From Lysobacter sp. (lineage in GTDB: Bacteria; Pseudomonadota; Gammaproteobacteria; Xanthomonadales; Xanthomonadaceae): DNA of 64,000 bases. This document shows, in pieces, positions 33,084 to 42,747 of this stretch. The stretch spans positions 62,001 through 126,000 of the forward strand of contig JAHCAU010000014.1 in NCBI GenBank assembly GCA_019634715.1, in the 5' to 3' direction. A model generated the notes under the pieces. That model ran no database searches. It was not told the origin of the DNA and saw only the letters and a program-made list of their open reading frames with translations. The position numbers and the translations under genes were made by a program. Each line of letters begins with the position of its first letter. The first letter of the stretch is position 1.

Positions 33084-34691
33084 TCAGCGTCCGGAGCCGG
33101 CCTCGCCCGCGGGCAGTGGCGCGGTGCGTCGCGGCGACTGGCCGGCCGGCGCCGCCGCGTTGAGCGCGGCGGCCGTCTGCTGCGCGCCGCCCGGGCGGCT
33201 GGTGATCTGGCAGCGGCCGCTGCTGGCGATGTCGAGCACGAAGCCGTTCGTGGTCTCGGATTTCACGCCGACGCAGAACTGTCGATCGGCCGACACCCAG
33301 CGCTCGCCGACCTTGAACATGCTGCCTTCGTTGTTGGCGCGGTTGGCCGGCGGCTTGTCCGCGTCCATGCTCCAGGCCGGTTCGCTGCGACTGGTCAGCA
33401 CCTCGTGGATGATCACCGCATTGCCGGCCAGGTTGGCCTCGTAGTTGCCGGTACGCTTGCGCACTTCGATGGTGAAGTAGCGGTTGGCCTGGCCGGGATA
33501 GTTCAGCGTGACCATCTGGATGTTGGACGATCCGGCGAGGCTGGCGCGATCGACCGTCACCGTGGTGTTGCTGCCGCCGGCGTTGATCGCCAGCTTGCGC
33601 GCAGAGGCCACCCAGCCGAGGCGATTGCGCGAATAGATGTTGATGTGCTTGGGCAGCGTGCCGTAGGTCGCGTTGGACACGCCGTTGTTCCAGGCGTCGC
33701 TCATCACGTCCCAGGGGTTGTCGTAGGGATCGCTGTCGCCATCGGAATTGTTGGCGTGCGGCAGGCCGTAGGCGTGGCCCATCTCGTGCGACAGCGGCGC
33801 GAGGTTGTTGAACGACCACGGCGGGTTCCAGGTCGTGCTCCAGCACTTGTTGATGCCGTCCAGCGTGGAGCAGCGCCCGCCGCCCCAGGCATAGCCGTCG
33901 AGGTCGCCGTTGAACATCATGTTGATGCCCTGCACGCCGCCGTTCACGGCGAAGTTCACGTCGGGGTCGAAGACCGCGGTGCAGTCGGTGTAGAGCTTGC
34001 CCAGGTCGGCCTTGTCCTTGCCGTTGGCATCCTTGGTGACGTAATGGCTGCGCGGCTGCGGCAGCGAACGCCAGCCGTAGGCCTGGCTGCCGGCGAGGTT
34101 GATCTGGCCGTAGGACACTTCCTGCCAGTAGTGGTCGAGCTGGCCGATGGCGGTGCCGTACTGACCCTGGAAAAAGGACTGCGGCTTCTGCTCGGTGGCG
34201 ATGTCGCTGAATTTGCACATCAGCGTCACCCAGGTGGTGACGCCGGTGATCTTCTCGCCGCCCGCCACGGCCTTCGCGGGACGGCCGCCACGCGCCCCGG
34301 CGGACACGAGGTCCCCGACCGGCACGATGGCGTCGATGCGGCGGGTCGGCATGCCGCCGGCCTTGGCCGCCACCGGGACGGTCGACACCGCGACGCGGCG
34401 ACCGTAGAGCGCGTACAGGTCGTCGGCCGCGCGCAGCGCCTCGGTGGTGTCCAGTGCGTGGCGCGCGCCGGCATCATCGACCAGCACGGCATCGAACAGG
34501 GTGCCCGGGCGCCCGTCCGCCGGAGTGCCGGGGCGCAGATCGCCCCACACCAGCTCCAGCCGGCCGACCGTCAGTTGCGGGGTGTCCGCCGCCTGGGCGT
34601 CACCGACGGGCGCGTGCCGCCGGGCGGCATCGGCCTGGAGGCCGCAGGCCAGCACGAGGGAAGCGAAGACGAGGGTGCGCACGGGTCGCAT
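33084..34691 (-). CDS. Secreted metzincin-like zinc metalloprotease (535 aa)
   Basis: The ATG with GGAG 8 nt upstream gives a signal peptide (MRPVRTLVFASLVLACGLQADA). A ~130-residue pro-region precedes the catalytic domain. Zinc motif SHEMGHAYGLPH (HExxHxxGxxH, from about residue 302) and the downstream NPWDVMSD Met-turn define a metzincin-type active site. Disulfide-forming Cys are seen at CTAVF, GRCSTLDGINKCW and FCVGV. C-terminal ~150 residues look like a beta-sandwich accessory domain ending in a Pro/Ala-rich tail. Probably an extracellular protease of a predatory or lytic soil bacterium. Convergent with the LuxR gene, 27 bp apart. Confidence 0.85.
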   Translation of the reverse strand: MRPVRTLVFASLVLACGLQADAARRHAPVGDAQAADTPQLTVGRLELVWGDLRPGTPADGRPGTLFDAVLVDDAGARHALDTTEALRAADDLYALYGRRVAVSTVPVAAKAGGMPTRRIDAIVPVGDLVSAGARGGRPAKAVAGGEKITGVTTWVTLMCKFSDIATEQKPQSFFQGQYGTAIGQLDHYWQEVSYGQINLAGSQAYGWRSLPQPRSHYVTKDANGKDKADLGKLYTDCTAVFDPDVNFAVNGGVQGINMMFNGDLDGYAWGGGRCSTLDGINKCWSTTWNPPWSFNNLAPLSHEMGHAYGLPHANNSDGDSDPYDNPWDVMSDAWNNGVSNATYGTLPKHINIYSRNRLGWVASARKLAINAGGSNTTVTVDRASLAGSSNIQMVTLNYPGQANRYFTIEVRKRTGNYEANLAGNAVIIHEVLTSRSEPAWSMDADKPPANRANNEGSMFKVGERWVSADRQFCVGVKSETTNGFVLDIASSGRCQITSRPGGAQQTAAALNAAAPAGQSPRRTAPLPAGEAGSGR

Positions 34692-34867
34692 GGCGGAACT
34701 CCGGGGAACGGCGGGACCGGCGGATCGTACACCGCGGCGGACGGGCGGTTCGCGACCGCCGTCGTGTTCCGCCGTCGGCCGGCCCATGCCTCGGGACCGA
34801 CGGCACATCCGGCCGCGCGCCCGGGGTAATCTGTTGCGCCCCGCGTCCGGCCCGGTTCCGTCGCCAT

Positions 34868-35785
34868 ATGCCCTACCTCGAATTGTCACTGCGCTGCAGC
34901 GAAGCCGAACAACCGCGCTACGAGAACGCGCTCGAGGACGTGGGCGCGCTGGCGGTGACCCTGCTCGATGCCGATGCCGAAACCCCGAACGAGCGCGCGA
35001 TCCTCGAACCGGGGGTCGGCGAGATGCCGATCTGGGGCGAAGTGGCGCTGTCGGCGCTGTTCGACGCCGAGGCCGACCCGCTGCTGCTGCTGGCCGCGCT
35101 GGAGGCTTTCGACCCCGGACTCGACTGGTCCGGCGCGGGCTTCCGCAAGGTCGAGGACCAGGACTGGGAACGCGCGTGGATGGACCAGTACGTCCCGCTG
35201 CATTTCGGCGCGCGCACCTGGATCGTGCCGTGGAACCAGGATCTGCCCGAGGGCGCCGACGCCACAGATGCCGCGGTGATCCGGCTCGACCCGGGCCTCG
35301 CGTTCGGCTCGGGCACGCATCCGACGACGTCCCTGTGCCTGCAATGGCTGGACGGCCTGGCCGCCAGCGGCGAGCTGCAGGGCCGGCAGGTCCTCGACTT
35401 TGGCTGCGGCAGCGGCATCCTCGCCCTGGCCGCGCTCAAGCTGGGCGCGGCCCAGGCCATCGGCGTCGACAACGATCCCCAGGCCATCGTCGCCACCCGC
35501 GACAACGCCGGACGCAACGGCGTGGGCGACCGCCTGCAGGTGTTCCTGCCGCAGGACGAGCCGGCGACGCGCTATCCGGTGGTGGTCGCCAATATCCTGG
35601 CCTCGGCGCTGGACGCGCTGGCCGACCTGCTCGCGGCGCGGGTCGCCCCGGGCGGGCGCATCGCGCTGTCGGGCATCCTCGCCGGGCAGGAAGACGAACT
35701 CCTCGTCCGTTACGGCACATGGTTCGACGATCTGCGCGTCGCCCGCGAGGACGATTGGGTGAGGATCGACGGCGTTCGCAGATAA
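34868..35785 (+). CDS. prmA: Ribosomal protein L11 methyltransferase
   Basis: Trimethylates ribosomal protein L11. The N-terminal substrate-recognition domain (ELSLRCSEAEQPRYENALEDVGALAVTL) leads into the SAM domain with LDPGLAFGSGTHPTT, VLDFGCGSGILALAALKLGA, VDNDPQAI and VVANILASAL (the PrmA motif NILA). 305 residues, standard length. The order prmA, zinc-ribbon protein, fis, purH is what I expect in Xanthomonadaceae. Confidence 0.96.
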   Translation: MPYLELSLRCSEAEQPRYENALEDVGALAVTLLDADAETPNERAILEPGVGEMPIWGEVALSALFDAEADPLLLLAALEAFDPGLDWSGAGFRKVEDQDWERAWMDQYVPLHFGARTWIVPWNQDLPEGADATDAAVIRLDPGLAFGSGTHPTTSLCLQWLDGLAASGELQGRQVLDFGCGSGILALAALKLGAAQAIGVDNDPQAIVATRDNAGRNGVGDRLQVFLPQDEPATRYPVVVANILASALDALADLLAARVAPGGRIALSGILAGQEDELLVRYGTWFDDLRVAREDDWVRIDGVRR

Positions 35786-35814
35786 GCACCGACGAACCTG
35801 ATGGAATAGGCCGC

Positions 35815-36783
35815 ATGTTCATCAACTGCCCCTACTGCAAGGCGCTGGTCTCGACCGATCCGGTCACCGACCTGCCGCCCACGCATTGCCCGCATTGCGA
35901 CAGCCTGCTGCGTCGCGACCCGGAAATCCCGGACGATGCAGCGGAGATGGCGCCCATCGACCTGGGCACGCTGCTGGACCCGCGTGCGATCGCCGACGCG
36001 CAGGCTGCGGCGGATGCCGACGCCGCGGCACGCGCGGTGGCGCAGGTCCAGGCGGCACGCGCCGAAGCGACGGCGGTCGAAGCGGCAGCGCTCGACTCGA
36101 TCCCGTTCGAGTCGTTGTGGCACGACCCGGCGTCCACCGAAACCGCATCGGTCGGCGATCCCGCCGCGCATGCGGACAGCGAAGCGATCGATGCCGACCT
36201 GGCAGCGCGCGACGAACGCCCGGCGCCCGCACCCGTCGCTGCCGCACCGGCCAGGCCGACACCACCGACTCGACGCCTGCCCAGCTTCGCGCGCACCGCC
36301 GACGGTGCCGCGCGACCGGTGCGCGAACGCTGGCTGATCGTCGCCGTGCTCGCGCTGGCGGTGCTGCTGGTGCTGCAGTTGCTGCTGGCCGACCGCGCGC
36401 GCCTCGCCGCCAACGCGCAGTGGCGGCCGCTGCTGGCCACGCTGTGCGGCGCGCTGCGCTGCGAGCTGCCGCCGTGGCGCGAACCGGCCGCGTTCACGCT
36501 GCTGCAGCGCGACGTGCGCCAGCATCCGACGCGTCCGGGCGCGCTGCGCGTGTCCGCGACCTTCCGCAACGACGCACGCTGGTCGCAGCCCTGGCCGCGA
36601 CTGCAGTTGACCCTGTCCGATGTCAATGGACGCGCCGCGGGACAGCGCCGCTTCGAGGCGCAGGAATACCTCGGCGGCACGCCAGGACAGACGGAGCTGG
36701 CCAGCGGCGAAAGCGCGACCGTGGCGATGGACATCCTCGAACCCGCGCCGCAGATCGTCGCCTACGACTTCCGCTTCCAGTGA
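35815..36783 (+). CDS. Zinc-ribbon, DUF3426 membrane protein (322 aa)
   Basis: N-terminal zinc ribbon with CPYC at residues 5-8 and CPHC at 25-28 (MJ0042 type). A ~130-residue Ala/Asp-rich low-complexity linker follows. One membrane helix (WLIVAVLALAVLLVLQLLLA, about 180-200) leads to a C-terminal DUF3426 domain (CGALRCELPPWREPAAFTLLQRDVRQHP, then LTLSDVNGRAAGQRRF). 30 bp after prmA. Function unknown; the family is often found near fis or prmA. Confidence 0.9.
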   Translation: MFINCPYCKALVSTDPVTDLPPTHCPHCDSLLRRDPEIPDDAAEMAPIDLGTLLDPRAIADAQAAADADAAARAVAQVQAARAEATAVEAAALDSIPFESLWHDPASTETASVGDPAAHADSEAIDADLAARDERPAPAPVAAAPARPTPPTRRLPSFARTADGAARPVRERWLIVAVLALAVLLVLQLLLADRARLAANAQWRPLLATLCGALRCELPPWREPAAFTLLQRDVRQHPTRPGALRVSATFRNDARWSQPWPRLQLTLSDVNGRAAGQRRFEAQEYLGGTPGQTELASGESATVAMDILEPAPQIVAYDFRFQ

Positions 36784-36959
36784 ACGCGGCACGCCGCATC
36801 CGTTCCGTCCACCGCACCCGGCGACGCATGCAGCCCTGATTGTCCTGCCCGCAACAACACCGCTCATCGGCCAGGCACGATCGCGGGACGATTCGCGCCG
36901 TGCCGCCATGGCAGCCGGCAGCCGGCCACGCTAGACTCGCTCCCCCGCTGCCCGCGGCC

Positions 36960-37271
36960 ATGGATGGATCTGCCGTCCCCTTCCCCGAGAACCCGTCCTT
37001 GAACGTCGAACGCCACGACTCCGCATCCCGTTCCGCCGCGCGCACGCCGCTGCGCGAGCATGTCGCGAATTCGGTGCGCCGCTACATCGGCGACCTCAAC
37101 GGCTCCGACGCGAACAACCTGTACGAAGTCGCGCTGCGCGAGCTGGAAATCCCGCTGTTCGCCGAAGTGCTGCGCCACTGCGACGGCAACCAGAGCCGCG
37201 CCGCGACCATGCTGGGCATCCATCGCGCCACGCTGCGCAAGAAGCTCAAGGACTACGGTCTCTCCACCTGA
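36960..37271 (+). CDS. fis: DNA-binding protein Fis
   Basis: Nucleoid-associated factor for inversion, rRNA promoter activation and growth-phase control. PLREHVANSVRRYIGDL begins the dimerisation core, and GNQSRAATMLGIHRATLRKKLKDYGL is the HTH. 103 residues with a slightly long N-terminal tail; a TTG at SLNVERH might be the real start and would give ~90 residues. It lies 176 bp after the zinc-ribbon gene. Confidence 0.93.
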   Translation: MDGSAVPFPENPSLNVERHDSASRSAARTPLREHVANSVRRYIGDLNGSDANNLYEVALRELEIPLFAEVLRHCDGNQSRAATMLGIHRATLRKKLKDYGLST

Positions 37272-37366
37272 CGACCCGGCTGGCGGCGCGACGCCGCCGC
37301 ACATCGACTGCCCGTACATACGCCGGCGTGCTGTGCCGAGGGACCGGCCGCTCCCACCCGGGCGGC

Positions 37367-37372
37367 TATAAT
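37367..37372 (+). promoter_or_regulatory. Probable -10 element of purH promoter
   Basis: A perfect TATAAT in a GC-rich stretch, 35 bp before the purH start codon. There is no good -35 match 17 bp upstream. The context TATAATCGCGG is similar to that before ilvE (TAAAATCGCGG). Confidence 0.5.
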
Positions 37373-37407
37373 CGCGGTTTCCCCGCCTCCGCACGCCCCG
37401 CCTCCCC

Positions 37408-38991
37408 ATGACCAGCCACCTGCCCAGCGCCCCGGTGACGATCCGCCGCGCGCTGCTGTCCGTGTCCGACAAGACCGGTCTGCTCGAACTCGCCCGTGCC
37501 CTCGCTGCCCGCAACGTCGAACTGCTCTCCACCGGCGGCACCGCGAAAGCCATCCGCGACGCCGGCCTGCCGGTGCGCGACGTGAGCGATGTCACCGGCT
37601 TCCCGGAAATGATGGACGGCCGGGTGAAGACCCTGCATCCGATGGTGCATGGCGGCCTGCTCGGCCGCGCCGGGATCGACGATGCGGTGATGGCCGAACA
37701 CGGCATCGGCGCGATCGACCTGCTGGTGCTCAACCTGTATCCGTTCGCTGCGGTCTCCAGCAATCCCGACAGCAGCTTCGAGGACGTGATCGAGAACATC
37801 GACATCGGCGGCCCGGCGATGCTGCGCTCCGCCGCGAAGAACTTCGCGCGCGTGACCGTCGCGACCGATCCGGCGCAGTATCCCGCGCTGCTCGCCGAAC
37901 TCGACGAAAACGACGGCGCAGTCAGCGGCAAGACCCGCTTCGCGCTGGCGGTCGCCGCCTTCAACAATGTCGCGCAGTACGACGCCTTCATCAGCAATCA
38001 TCTGTCCTCGCTGCTCGACGACGGCAGCCGCGCGCTGTTCCCGGCGCAGAACAACAGCAATTTCGTGAAGGTGATGGACCTGCGCTACGGCGAGAACCCG
38101 CACCAGCACGGCGCGTTCTATCGCGACCTGTGGCCGGTGCCCGGCACGCTGGCGACCTTCACCCAGTTGCAGGGCAAGGAGCTGAGCTACAACAACCTCG
38201 CCGATGCCGACGCCGCGTGGGAATGCGTGCGCCAGTTCGACGCGCCGGCCTGCGTGATCGTCAAGCACGCCAATCCCTGCGGCGTGGCCCAGGGCACGGG
38301 CTGCGCCGACACCTACGAACGCGCCTACGCCACCGACCCGACTTCGGCCTTCGGCGGCATCATCGCCTTCAACACCCGCCTGGACGGCGCCACCGCGAAG
38401 ACCATCCTCGACCGCCAGTTCGTCGAGGTGCTGATCGCACCGGACTACGACGACGAAGCGCTGGCCTACGCGAAGAGGAAGGCGAACGTCCGCGTGCTGC
38501 GCATCCCGCACGGCGAGGGCCGCAACAACATCGACGTCAAGCGCGTCGGTTCCGGCCTGCTGATGCAGACCGCCGACATCCGCGAAGTCACGGCGGACGA
38601 ACTGAAGGTCGTGACCAAGCTCGCCCCGACTGCAGAGCAACTCGCCGACCTGCTGTTCGCCTGGCGCGTGGCCAAGTTCGTGAAGTCCAACGCGATCGTC
38701 TACGCCAAGGACCTGTGCACGATCGGCGTCGGCGCCGGCCAGATGAGCCGCGTCTACTCCGCGCGCATCGCCGGCATCAAGGCCGGCGACGCCGGCCTGG
38801 TCGTGCCCGGCTCGGTGATGGCCTCCGACGCCTTCTTCCCGTTCCGCGACGGCATCGACGCGGCGGCGGAAGCCGGCATCCAGGCCGTCATCCAGCCCGG
38901 CGGCTCGATGCGCGACCAGGAAGTGATCGACGCCGCGAACGAACACGGCCTGGCCATGGTGTTCACCGGCGTGCGGCATTTCAGGCATTGA
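37408..38991 (+). CDS. purH: Bifunctional AICAR formyltransferase/IMP cyclohydrolase
   Basis: Catalyses the last two steps of IMP synthesis. N-terminal MGS-like cyclohydrolase domain (ALLSVSDKTGLLELARAL, STGGTAKAIRDAGL, TGFPEMMDGRVKTLHP). C-terminal formyltransferase with RYGENPHQHGAFY, LSYNNLADADAAWE, VKHANPCGVA and SDAFFPFRDGID. 527 residues, full length. purD lies 1.9 kb downstream on the same strand. Confidence 0.97.
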   Translation: MTSHLPSAPVTIRRALLSVSDKTGLLELARALAARNVELLSTGGTAKAIRDAGLPVRDVSDVTGFPEMMDGRVKTLHPMVHGGLLGRAGIDDAVMAEHGIGAIDLLVLNLYPFAAVSSNPDSSFEDVIENIDIGGPAMLRSAAKNFARVTVATDPAQYPALLAELDENDGAVSGKTRFALAVAAFNNVAQYDAFISNHLSSLLDDGSRALFPAQNNSNFVKVMDLRYGENPHQHGAFYRDLWPVPGTLATFTQLQGKELSYNNLADADAAWECVRQFDAPACVIVKHANPCGVAQGTGCADTYERAYATDPTSAFGGIIAFNTRLDGATAKTILDRQFVEVLIAPDYDDEALAYAKRKANVRVLRIPHGEGRNNIDVKRVGSGLLMQTADIREVTADELKVVTKLAPTAEQLADLLFAWRVAKFVKSNAIVYAKDLCTIGVGAGQMSRVYSARIAGIKAGDAGLVVPGSVMASDAFFPFRDGIDAAAEAGIQAVIQPGGSMRDQEVIDAANEHGLAMVFTGVRHFRH

Positions 38992-39000
38992 GGTCGTCCT

Positions 39001-39064
39001 CCCTCCCCGCATGCGGGGGAAGGTTCGACGTCCCGCGCCAGCCCTCCCCACACGCAGGGGAGGG
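39001..39064. repeat. Pair of GC-rich palindromes between purH and the exchanger gene
   Basis: First stem CCCTCCCCGCATGCGGGGGAAGG-like around 39001-39022. The second has perfect 8-bp arms CCCTCCCC (39042-39049) and GGGGAGGG (39057-39064) with a 7-nt loop. Both have the same arm theme in related units, so they look like members of a dispersed CCTCCCC/GGGGAGG repeat family. They may also terminate purH transcription. Confidence 0.75.
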
Positions 39065-39149
39065 CACGGAAACGAAAGCCTGACACGCCGGCTCGCGCTT
39101 GGCGGCATCATCGACGCACTGCTCGGCCCCATCCACGCCCACTGACTCC

Positions 39150-40241
39150 ATGACCCTCGTCCTGCTCTTCGCCGCCGGCCTCGTCCTGCTCCTGCTCGGG
39201 GCCGATTGGCTCGTGCGCGGCGCCTCCCGGCTCGCGCTGGCCCTGGGACTCGCGCCCATCGTGGTCGGCCTGACCGTGGTGTCGCTCGGTACCAGCGCGC
39301 CCGAACTCGCGGTGAGCATCGGCGGCGCGATCTCGGGATCGCCCGATCTGGCGCTGGGCAATGTCGTCGGCAGCAACATCGCCAACGTGCTGCTGATCCT
39401 CGGCCTGGTCGCGCTGATCGTCCCCCTGCTCGTGCACCGGCAACTCGTCTGGCTGGACGTGCCGCTGATGATCGCGGCCAGCGCGGTGGTGCTCGCGATG
39501 GCCTGGGACGGGCGCATCGCGCGCTGGGAAGGCGCATTGCTGGTGCTCGCGGCGATCGCCTACATCGTGTTCCTGCTCCGCATGGCCCGGCGCCATCCCG
39601 AGCAGGTGCCCGAAGACCCCGAGCTGACCGACGCGACCGCAAGGCCCGAGACGGTCGGCGTGTTCCGCCAGATCGTGCTGATCGTGGCCGGCCTGGCGAT
39701 GCTGGTCGGCGGCGCACGGCTGCTGGTCGATGCCGCCACGCAGATGGCGAGCGCACTGGGCATGAGCGACCTGGTGATCGGCCTGACCGTCGTTGCCGTC
39801 GGCACCTCGCTGCCGGAGATCGCGGCCTCGATCATGTCCGCCCTGCGTGGCCATCGGGACCTGGCGGTGGGCAACATCGTCGGCAGCAACATCTTCAACC
39901 TGCTGCTGGTGCTGGGCGCGACCGCCGCCATCGCCGATGGCGGCATCCCGGTGAGCGATGGCGCGCTGCGTTTCGACCTGCCGGTGATGACCGTGGTCGC
40001 CGTGGCCTGCCTGCCGATCTTCTTCAGCGGCCATTGCATCGCCCGCTGGGAAGGCGCCCTGTTCCTCGGCTATTACATCGCCTACACCGCCTGGCTGCTG
40101 ATGTCGCATGCGCAGCACGACGCGCTCGACGATTTCCGCCTGGTGATGCTGTGGGTGGTGGTGCCGTTGACCGTCGTGACCCTGGCGGTGGTGACGTGGC
40201 GCAATCTCCGTGAGCATCGACGCTCAACGGGCGTCGGATAA
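39150..40241 (+). CDS. CaCA-family Na+/Ca2+ exchanger (363 aa)
   Basis: Two inverted alpha-repeats carry the ion-binding motifs: GLTVVSLGTSAPELAVS with GNVVGSNIAN, and GLTVVAVGTSLPEIAAS with GNIVGSNIFN. About ten membrane helices. The family includes YrbG-type calcium/sodium antiporters. The ATG was chosen as the one beginning the first membrane helix (MTLVLLFAAGLVLLLLGADWL). Confidence 0.93.
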   Translation: MTLVLLFAAGLVLLLLGADWLVRGASRLALALGLAPIVVGLTVVSLGTSAPELAVSIGGAISGSPDLALGNVVGSNIANVLLILGLVALIVPLLVHRQLVWLDVPLMIAASAVVLAMAWDGRIARWEGALLVLAAIAYIVFLLRMARRHPEQVPEDPELTDATARPETVGVFRQIVLIVAGLAMLVGGARLLVDAATQMASALGMSDLVIGLTVVAVGTSLPEIAASIMSALRGHRDLAVGNIVGSNIFNLLLVLGATAAIADGGIPVSDGALRFDLPVMTVVAVACLPIFFSGHCIARWEGALFLGYYIAYTAWLLMSHAQHDALDDFRLVMLWVVVPLTVVTLAVVTWRNLREHRRSTGVG

Positions 40242-40357
40242 CGCGCATCGCCCTGCGCAAGCGCCCCGGCCACCGTCCTGCCGTTGCCCGCGGCCTTCGC
40301 GACATGCCACGCTTCGAGCCTGCAACCTCCATCGCACATTTTTTCCAGGAACCCTCC

Positions 40358-40876
40358 ATGCGCCTGACCCGCACCATCGTCCTCGCCCTGTCCACCCTGC
40401 TCGTCGCCGCCTCGCTGTCGGCCTGCTCGTCCGATGCGACGAAGGCGGCCGTGGCGATCAGCAAGTTCAAGGTCGAATGCCCGGCCCAGCTCAAGGCCAC
40501 CTTCAGCGCCGACGCCACCTTCTCCTCGATGGGCGACGCGTTCGCCACGTCCCTGAGCGACGACACCTGCGGCTGCATCGCCGACCGGCTGCGCAAGCTG
40601 CCGCCGGAGAAGGTCGTCGCGTTCGACACGCAGAAGTCCACGGGCGAGCTCGAAACGCTGATGGCGCCCTGCTCCGCGATCGCGGTGAAGCCGCACATCG
40701 GCGACCTGTGCATGGCCGCGGTGAAGCAGCTCGGCGGCGACGCGAGCCTGGCGCGCCCCCGCTGCGAATGCGTGCAGCGCAGGACCGGCGAGATGGACGA
40801 CGCCACGATCGAGAAGACCTTCGGCAACATCCAGCAGGGCTTCGCGCGCGTGGCGGAAAGCTGCAAGTCCGCCTGA
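40358..40876 (+). CDS. Small cysteine-containing lipoprotein (172 aa)
   Basis: AGGA 9 nt before the ATG. The lipoprotein signal ends SLSAC. The mature part has seven further Cys in a pattern (CGCIADRLRKLPPEKV, then CSAIAV, CMAAVKQL and CECVQRR) suggesting two related helical disulfide-bonded units. Function unknown. 35 bp upstream of purD and probably cotranscribed with it. Confidence 0.8.
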   Translation: MRLTRTIVLALSTLLVAASLSACSSDATKAAVAISKFKVECPAQLKATFSADATFSSMGDAFATSLSDDTCGCIADRLRKLPPEKVVAFDTQKSTGELETLMAPCSAIAVKPHIGDLCMAAVKQLGGDASLARPRCECVQRRTGEMDDATIEKTFGNIQQGFARVAESCKSA

Positions 40877-40911
40877 CGCCCGCCTTTTCGACAACCGGAT
40901 TCGACCTCGTC

Positions 40912-42201
40912 ATGAAACTCCTCGTCATCGGCGCCGGCGGCCGCGAACACGCCCTCGCCTGGAAACTCGCGCAATCGAAGCGCGTGAGCGAAGTCCTCGT
41001 CGCCCCCGGCAACGCCGGCACCGCGACCGAAGCCAAGTGCCGCAACGTCGACGTGAAGGCGACCGACATCGACGGCCTGGTCGCGCTGGTGCGCGCCGAA
41101 GGCGTGACCACGACCGTGGTCGGCCCGGAAGCGCCGCTGGTGGCGGGCGTGGTCGACCGCTTCCGCGCCGAAGGCCTGCGCATCTTCGGCCCGACCGCCG
41201 CCGCCGCGCAGCTGGAAGGCAGCAAGGCGTTCGCGAAGGACTTCCTCGCCCGCCACGGCATCCCGACCGCGTACTACGCGGTGCATACCGAGGTCGACGC
41301 CGCACTGGCCTACGTCCGCGACAAGGGTGCGCCGATCGTGGTCAAGGCCGACGGCCTGGCCGCCGGCAAGGGCGTGATCGTGGCGATGACGCTGGAAGAA
41401 GCCGAGCACGCGGTGCGCGACATGCTCAGCGGCAACGCCTTCGGCAGCGCCGGGTCGCGGGTGGTGATCGAGGAATTCCTCGACGGCGAGGAAGCCAGCT
41501 TCATCTCGATGGTCGATGGCGTCACCGCGCTGCCGATGGCGACCTCGCAGGACCACAAGCGTGTCGGCGACGGCGATACCGGGCCGAACACCGGCGGCAT
41601 GGGCGCGTACTCGCCCGCGCCGGTGGTCACGCCCGAGGTGCATGCGCGCGTGATGCGCGAAGTGGTCGAGCCGACCGTGCGCGGCATGGCCGCGGACGGC
41701 GTGCCGTTCACCGGCTTTCTCTACGCCGGGCTGATGATCGACGCCAGCGGCGCGCCCAAGGTCATCGAGTTCAACGTGCGCTTCGGCGACCCCGAGACCC
41801 AGCCGGTGATGCTGCGCCTGGATTCCGACCTGCTCGACCTGGTCGATGCCGCCATCGACGGCCGCCTGCACGAGACCGACGCGCGCTGGAACCCGAAACC
41901 CTCGCTGGGCGTGGTGATGGCCGCTGCGAACTACCCGGAGACACCGAAGACCGGCGACACGATCCATGGCCTGCATGTGCCGGTACCGGTGGGCGCCAAG
42001 GTCTTCCACGCCGGCACCGCGCTGGATGCCGACGGCAAGGTCGTCACCGCCGGCGGTCGCGTGCTCTGCGTCTGCGCGCTGGGCACCTCGGTGGAAGGCG
42101 CGCAGCGCTCGGCCTACGCCGCGCTGGCGAACATCGGCTGGGACGGGGAGTTCCACCGCAACGACATCGGCTGGCGGGCGATCGAGCGCGAGCGGGGCTG
42201 A
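40912..42201 (+). CDS. purD: Phosphoribosylamine-glycine ligase
   Basis: ATP-grasp enzyme for the second step of purine synthesis. KLLVIGAGGREHALAWKL, VVGPEAPLVAGVVD, VKADGLAAGKGV, the GDGDTGPNTGGMGAYSPAP loop and EFNVRFGDPETQ are all present. 429 residues, full length. Confidence 0.97.
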   Translation: MKLLVIGAGGREHALAWKLAQSKRVSEVLVAPGNAGTATEAKCRNVDVKATDIDGLVALVRAEGVTTTVVGPEAPLVAGVVDRFRAEGLRIFGPTAAAAQLEGSKAFAKDFLARHGIPTAYYAVHTEVDAALAYVRDKGAPIVVKADGLAAGKGVIVAMTLEEAEHAVRDMLSGNAFGSAGSRVVIEEFLDGEEASFISMVDGVTALPMATSQDHKRVGDGDTGPNTGGMGAYSPAPVVTPEVHARVMREVVEPTVRGMAADGVPFTGFLYAGLMIDASGAPKVIEFNVRFGDPETQPVMLRLDSDLLDLVDAAIDGRLHETDARWNPKPSLGVVMAAANYPETPKTGDTIHGLHVPVPVGAKVFHAGTALDADGKVVTAGGRVLCVCALGTSVEGAQRSAYAALANIGWDGEFHRNDIGWRAIERERG

Positions 42202-42238
42202 CGCGCCATAGGGTGCGGCCCCCGATCGATATCATGTG

Positions 42239-42268
42239 AAAAGGGCCGGCAGCGATGCCGGCCCTTCC
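42239..42268. terminator. Bidirectional terminator between purD and XRE gene
   Basis: Perfect 10-bp stem AAGGGCCGGC (42241-42250) and GCCGGCCCTT (42257-42266) with a 6-nt loop. A residues precede it and T residues follow, so it can serve both convergent genes. Confidence 0.8.
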
Positions 42269-42310
42269 TCGTTGTGGATGCCGTGGCCCGCGCGTGCGGC
42301 GGAAGTCCGC

Positions 42311-42715
42311 TCAGCGCGTCTTCTTCGCCGCCTTGCCGGCGCCATGGTGCCGGGCCAGCTCCTCGATGAGGTTGCGCACCAGCTTGCGCTGGGCTGCGGG
42401 CAGCTTGAGGAAGGCATCGATCGCGAGCTGGTCGTGCGGATTCAACTTCCACTCGCCGCGGGCCTCGCGGATCCGCTTGTCGTCGCCGAACTGCAGCTGC
42501 TGCGGTTCGATGGACAGCATGCGCGCCAGGGCGCGGAGGCTGGCCTGGCGCGGCATCGCGCGGCCGTTGAGCCAGCCGGACACGGCCTGCTGCGAGACCG
42601 GCTCGCCGCCGAAACGGGCGAGCAGCCGAACCAGTTCGGCCGGACTCTCGCTCATGCCGGCCTGGCGCAGGGCCGCACGCAGTCGTTCGCTGAACGCGTC
42701 TTGTTCGGTTTTCAT
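42311..42715 (-). CDS. XRE-family HTH regulator, copy 1 (134 aa)
   Basis: N-terminal HTH: ERLRAALRQAGMSESPAELVRLL, then EPVSQQAVSGWLNGRAMP as recognition helix. A C-terminal region (HDQLAIDAFLKLPAAQRKLVRNLIEELAR) probably mediates dimerisation. About 75% identical to the protein encoded at 42949-43344, with identical recognition helices, so the two should share operators. A repressor-like regulator of unknown target; the divergent helicase-like gene is the obvious candidate. Confidence 0.9.
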   Translation of the reverse strand: MKTEQDAFSERLRAALRQAGMSESPAELVRLLARFGGEPVSQQAVSGWLNGRAMPRQASLRALARMLSIEPQQLQFGDDKRIREARGEWKLNPHDQLAIDAFLKLPAAQRKLVRNLIEELARHHGAGKAAKKTR

Positions 42716-42737
42716 GGCGCGACGTTAGGGCCGCGCC

Positions 42738-42747
42738 ATTCGCGAAT
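42738..42747. promoter_or_regulatory. Palindrome in XRE copy 1 promoter, candidate operator
   Basis: ATTCGCGAAT lies 23 bp before the start codon. The flank GACGTTAGG is shared with the region before XRE copy 2 (GACGTTAGGCCG, around 43350-43361), consistent with duplicated promoters bound by the same regulators. Confidence 0.45.
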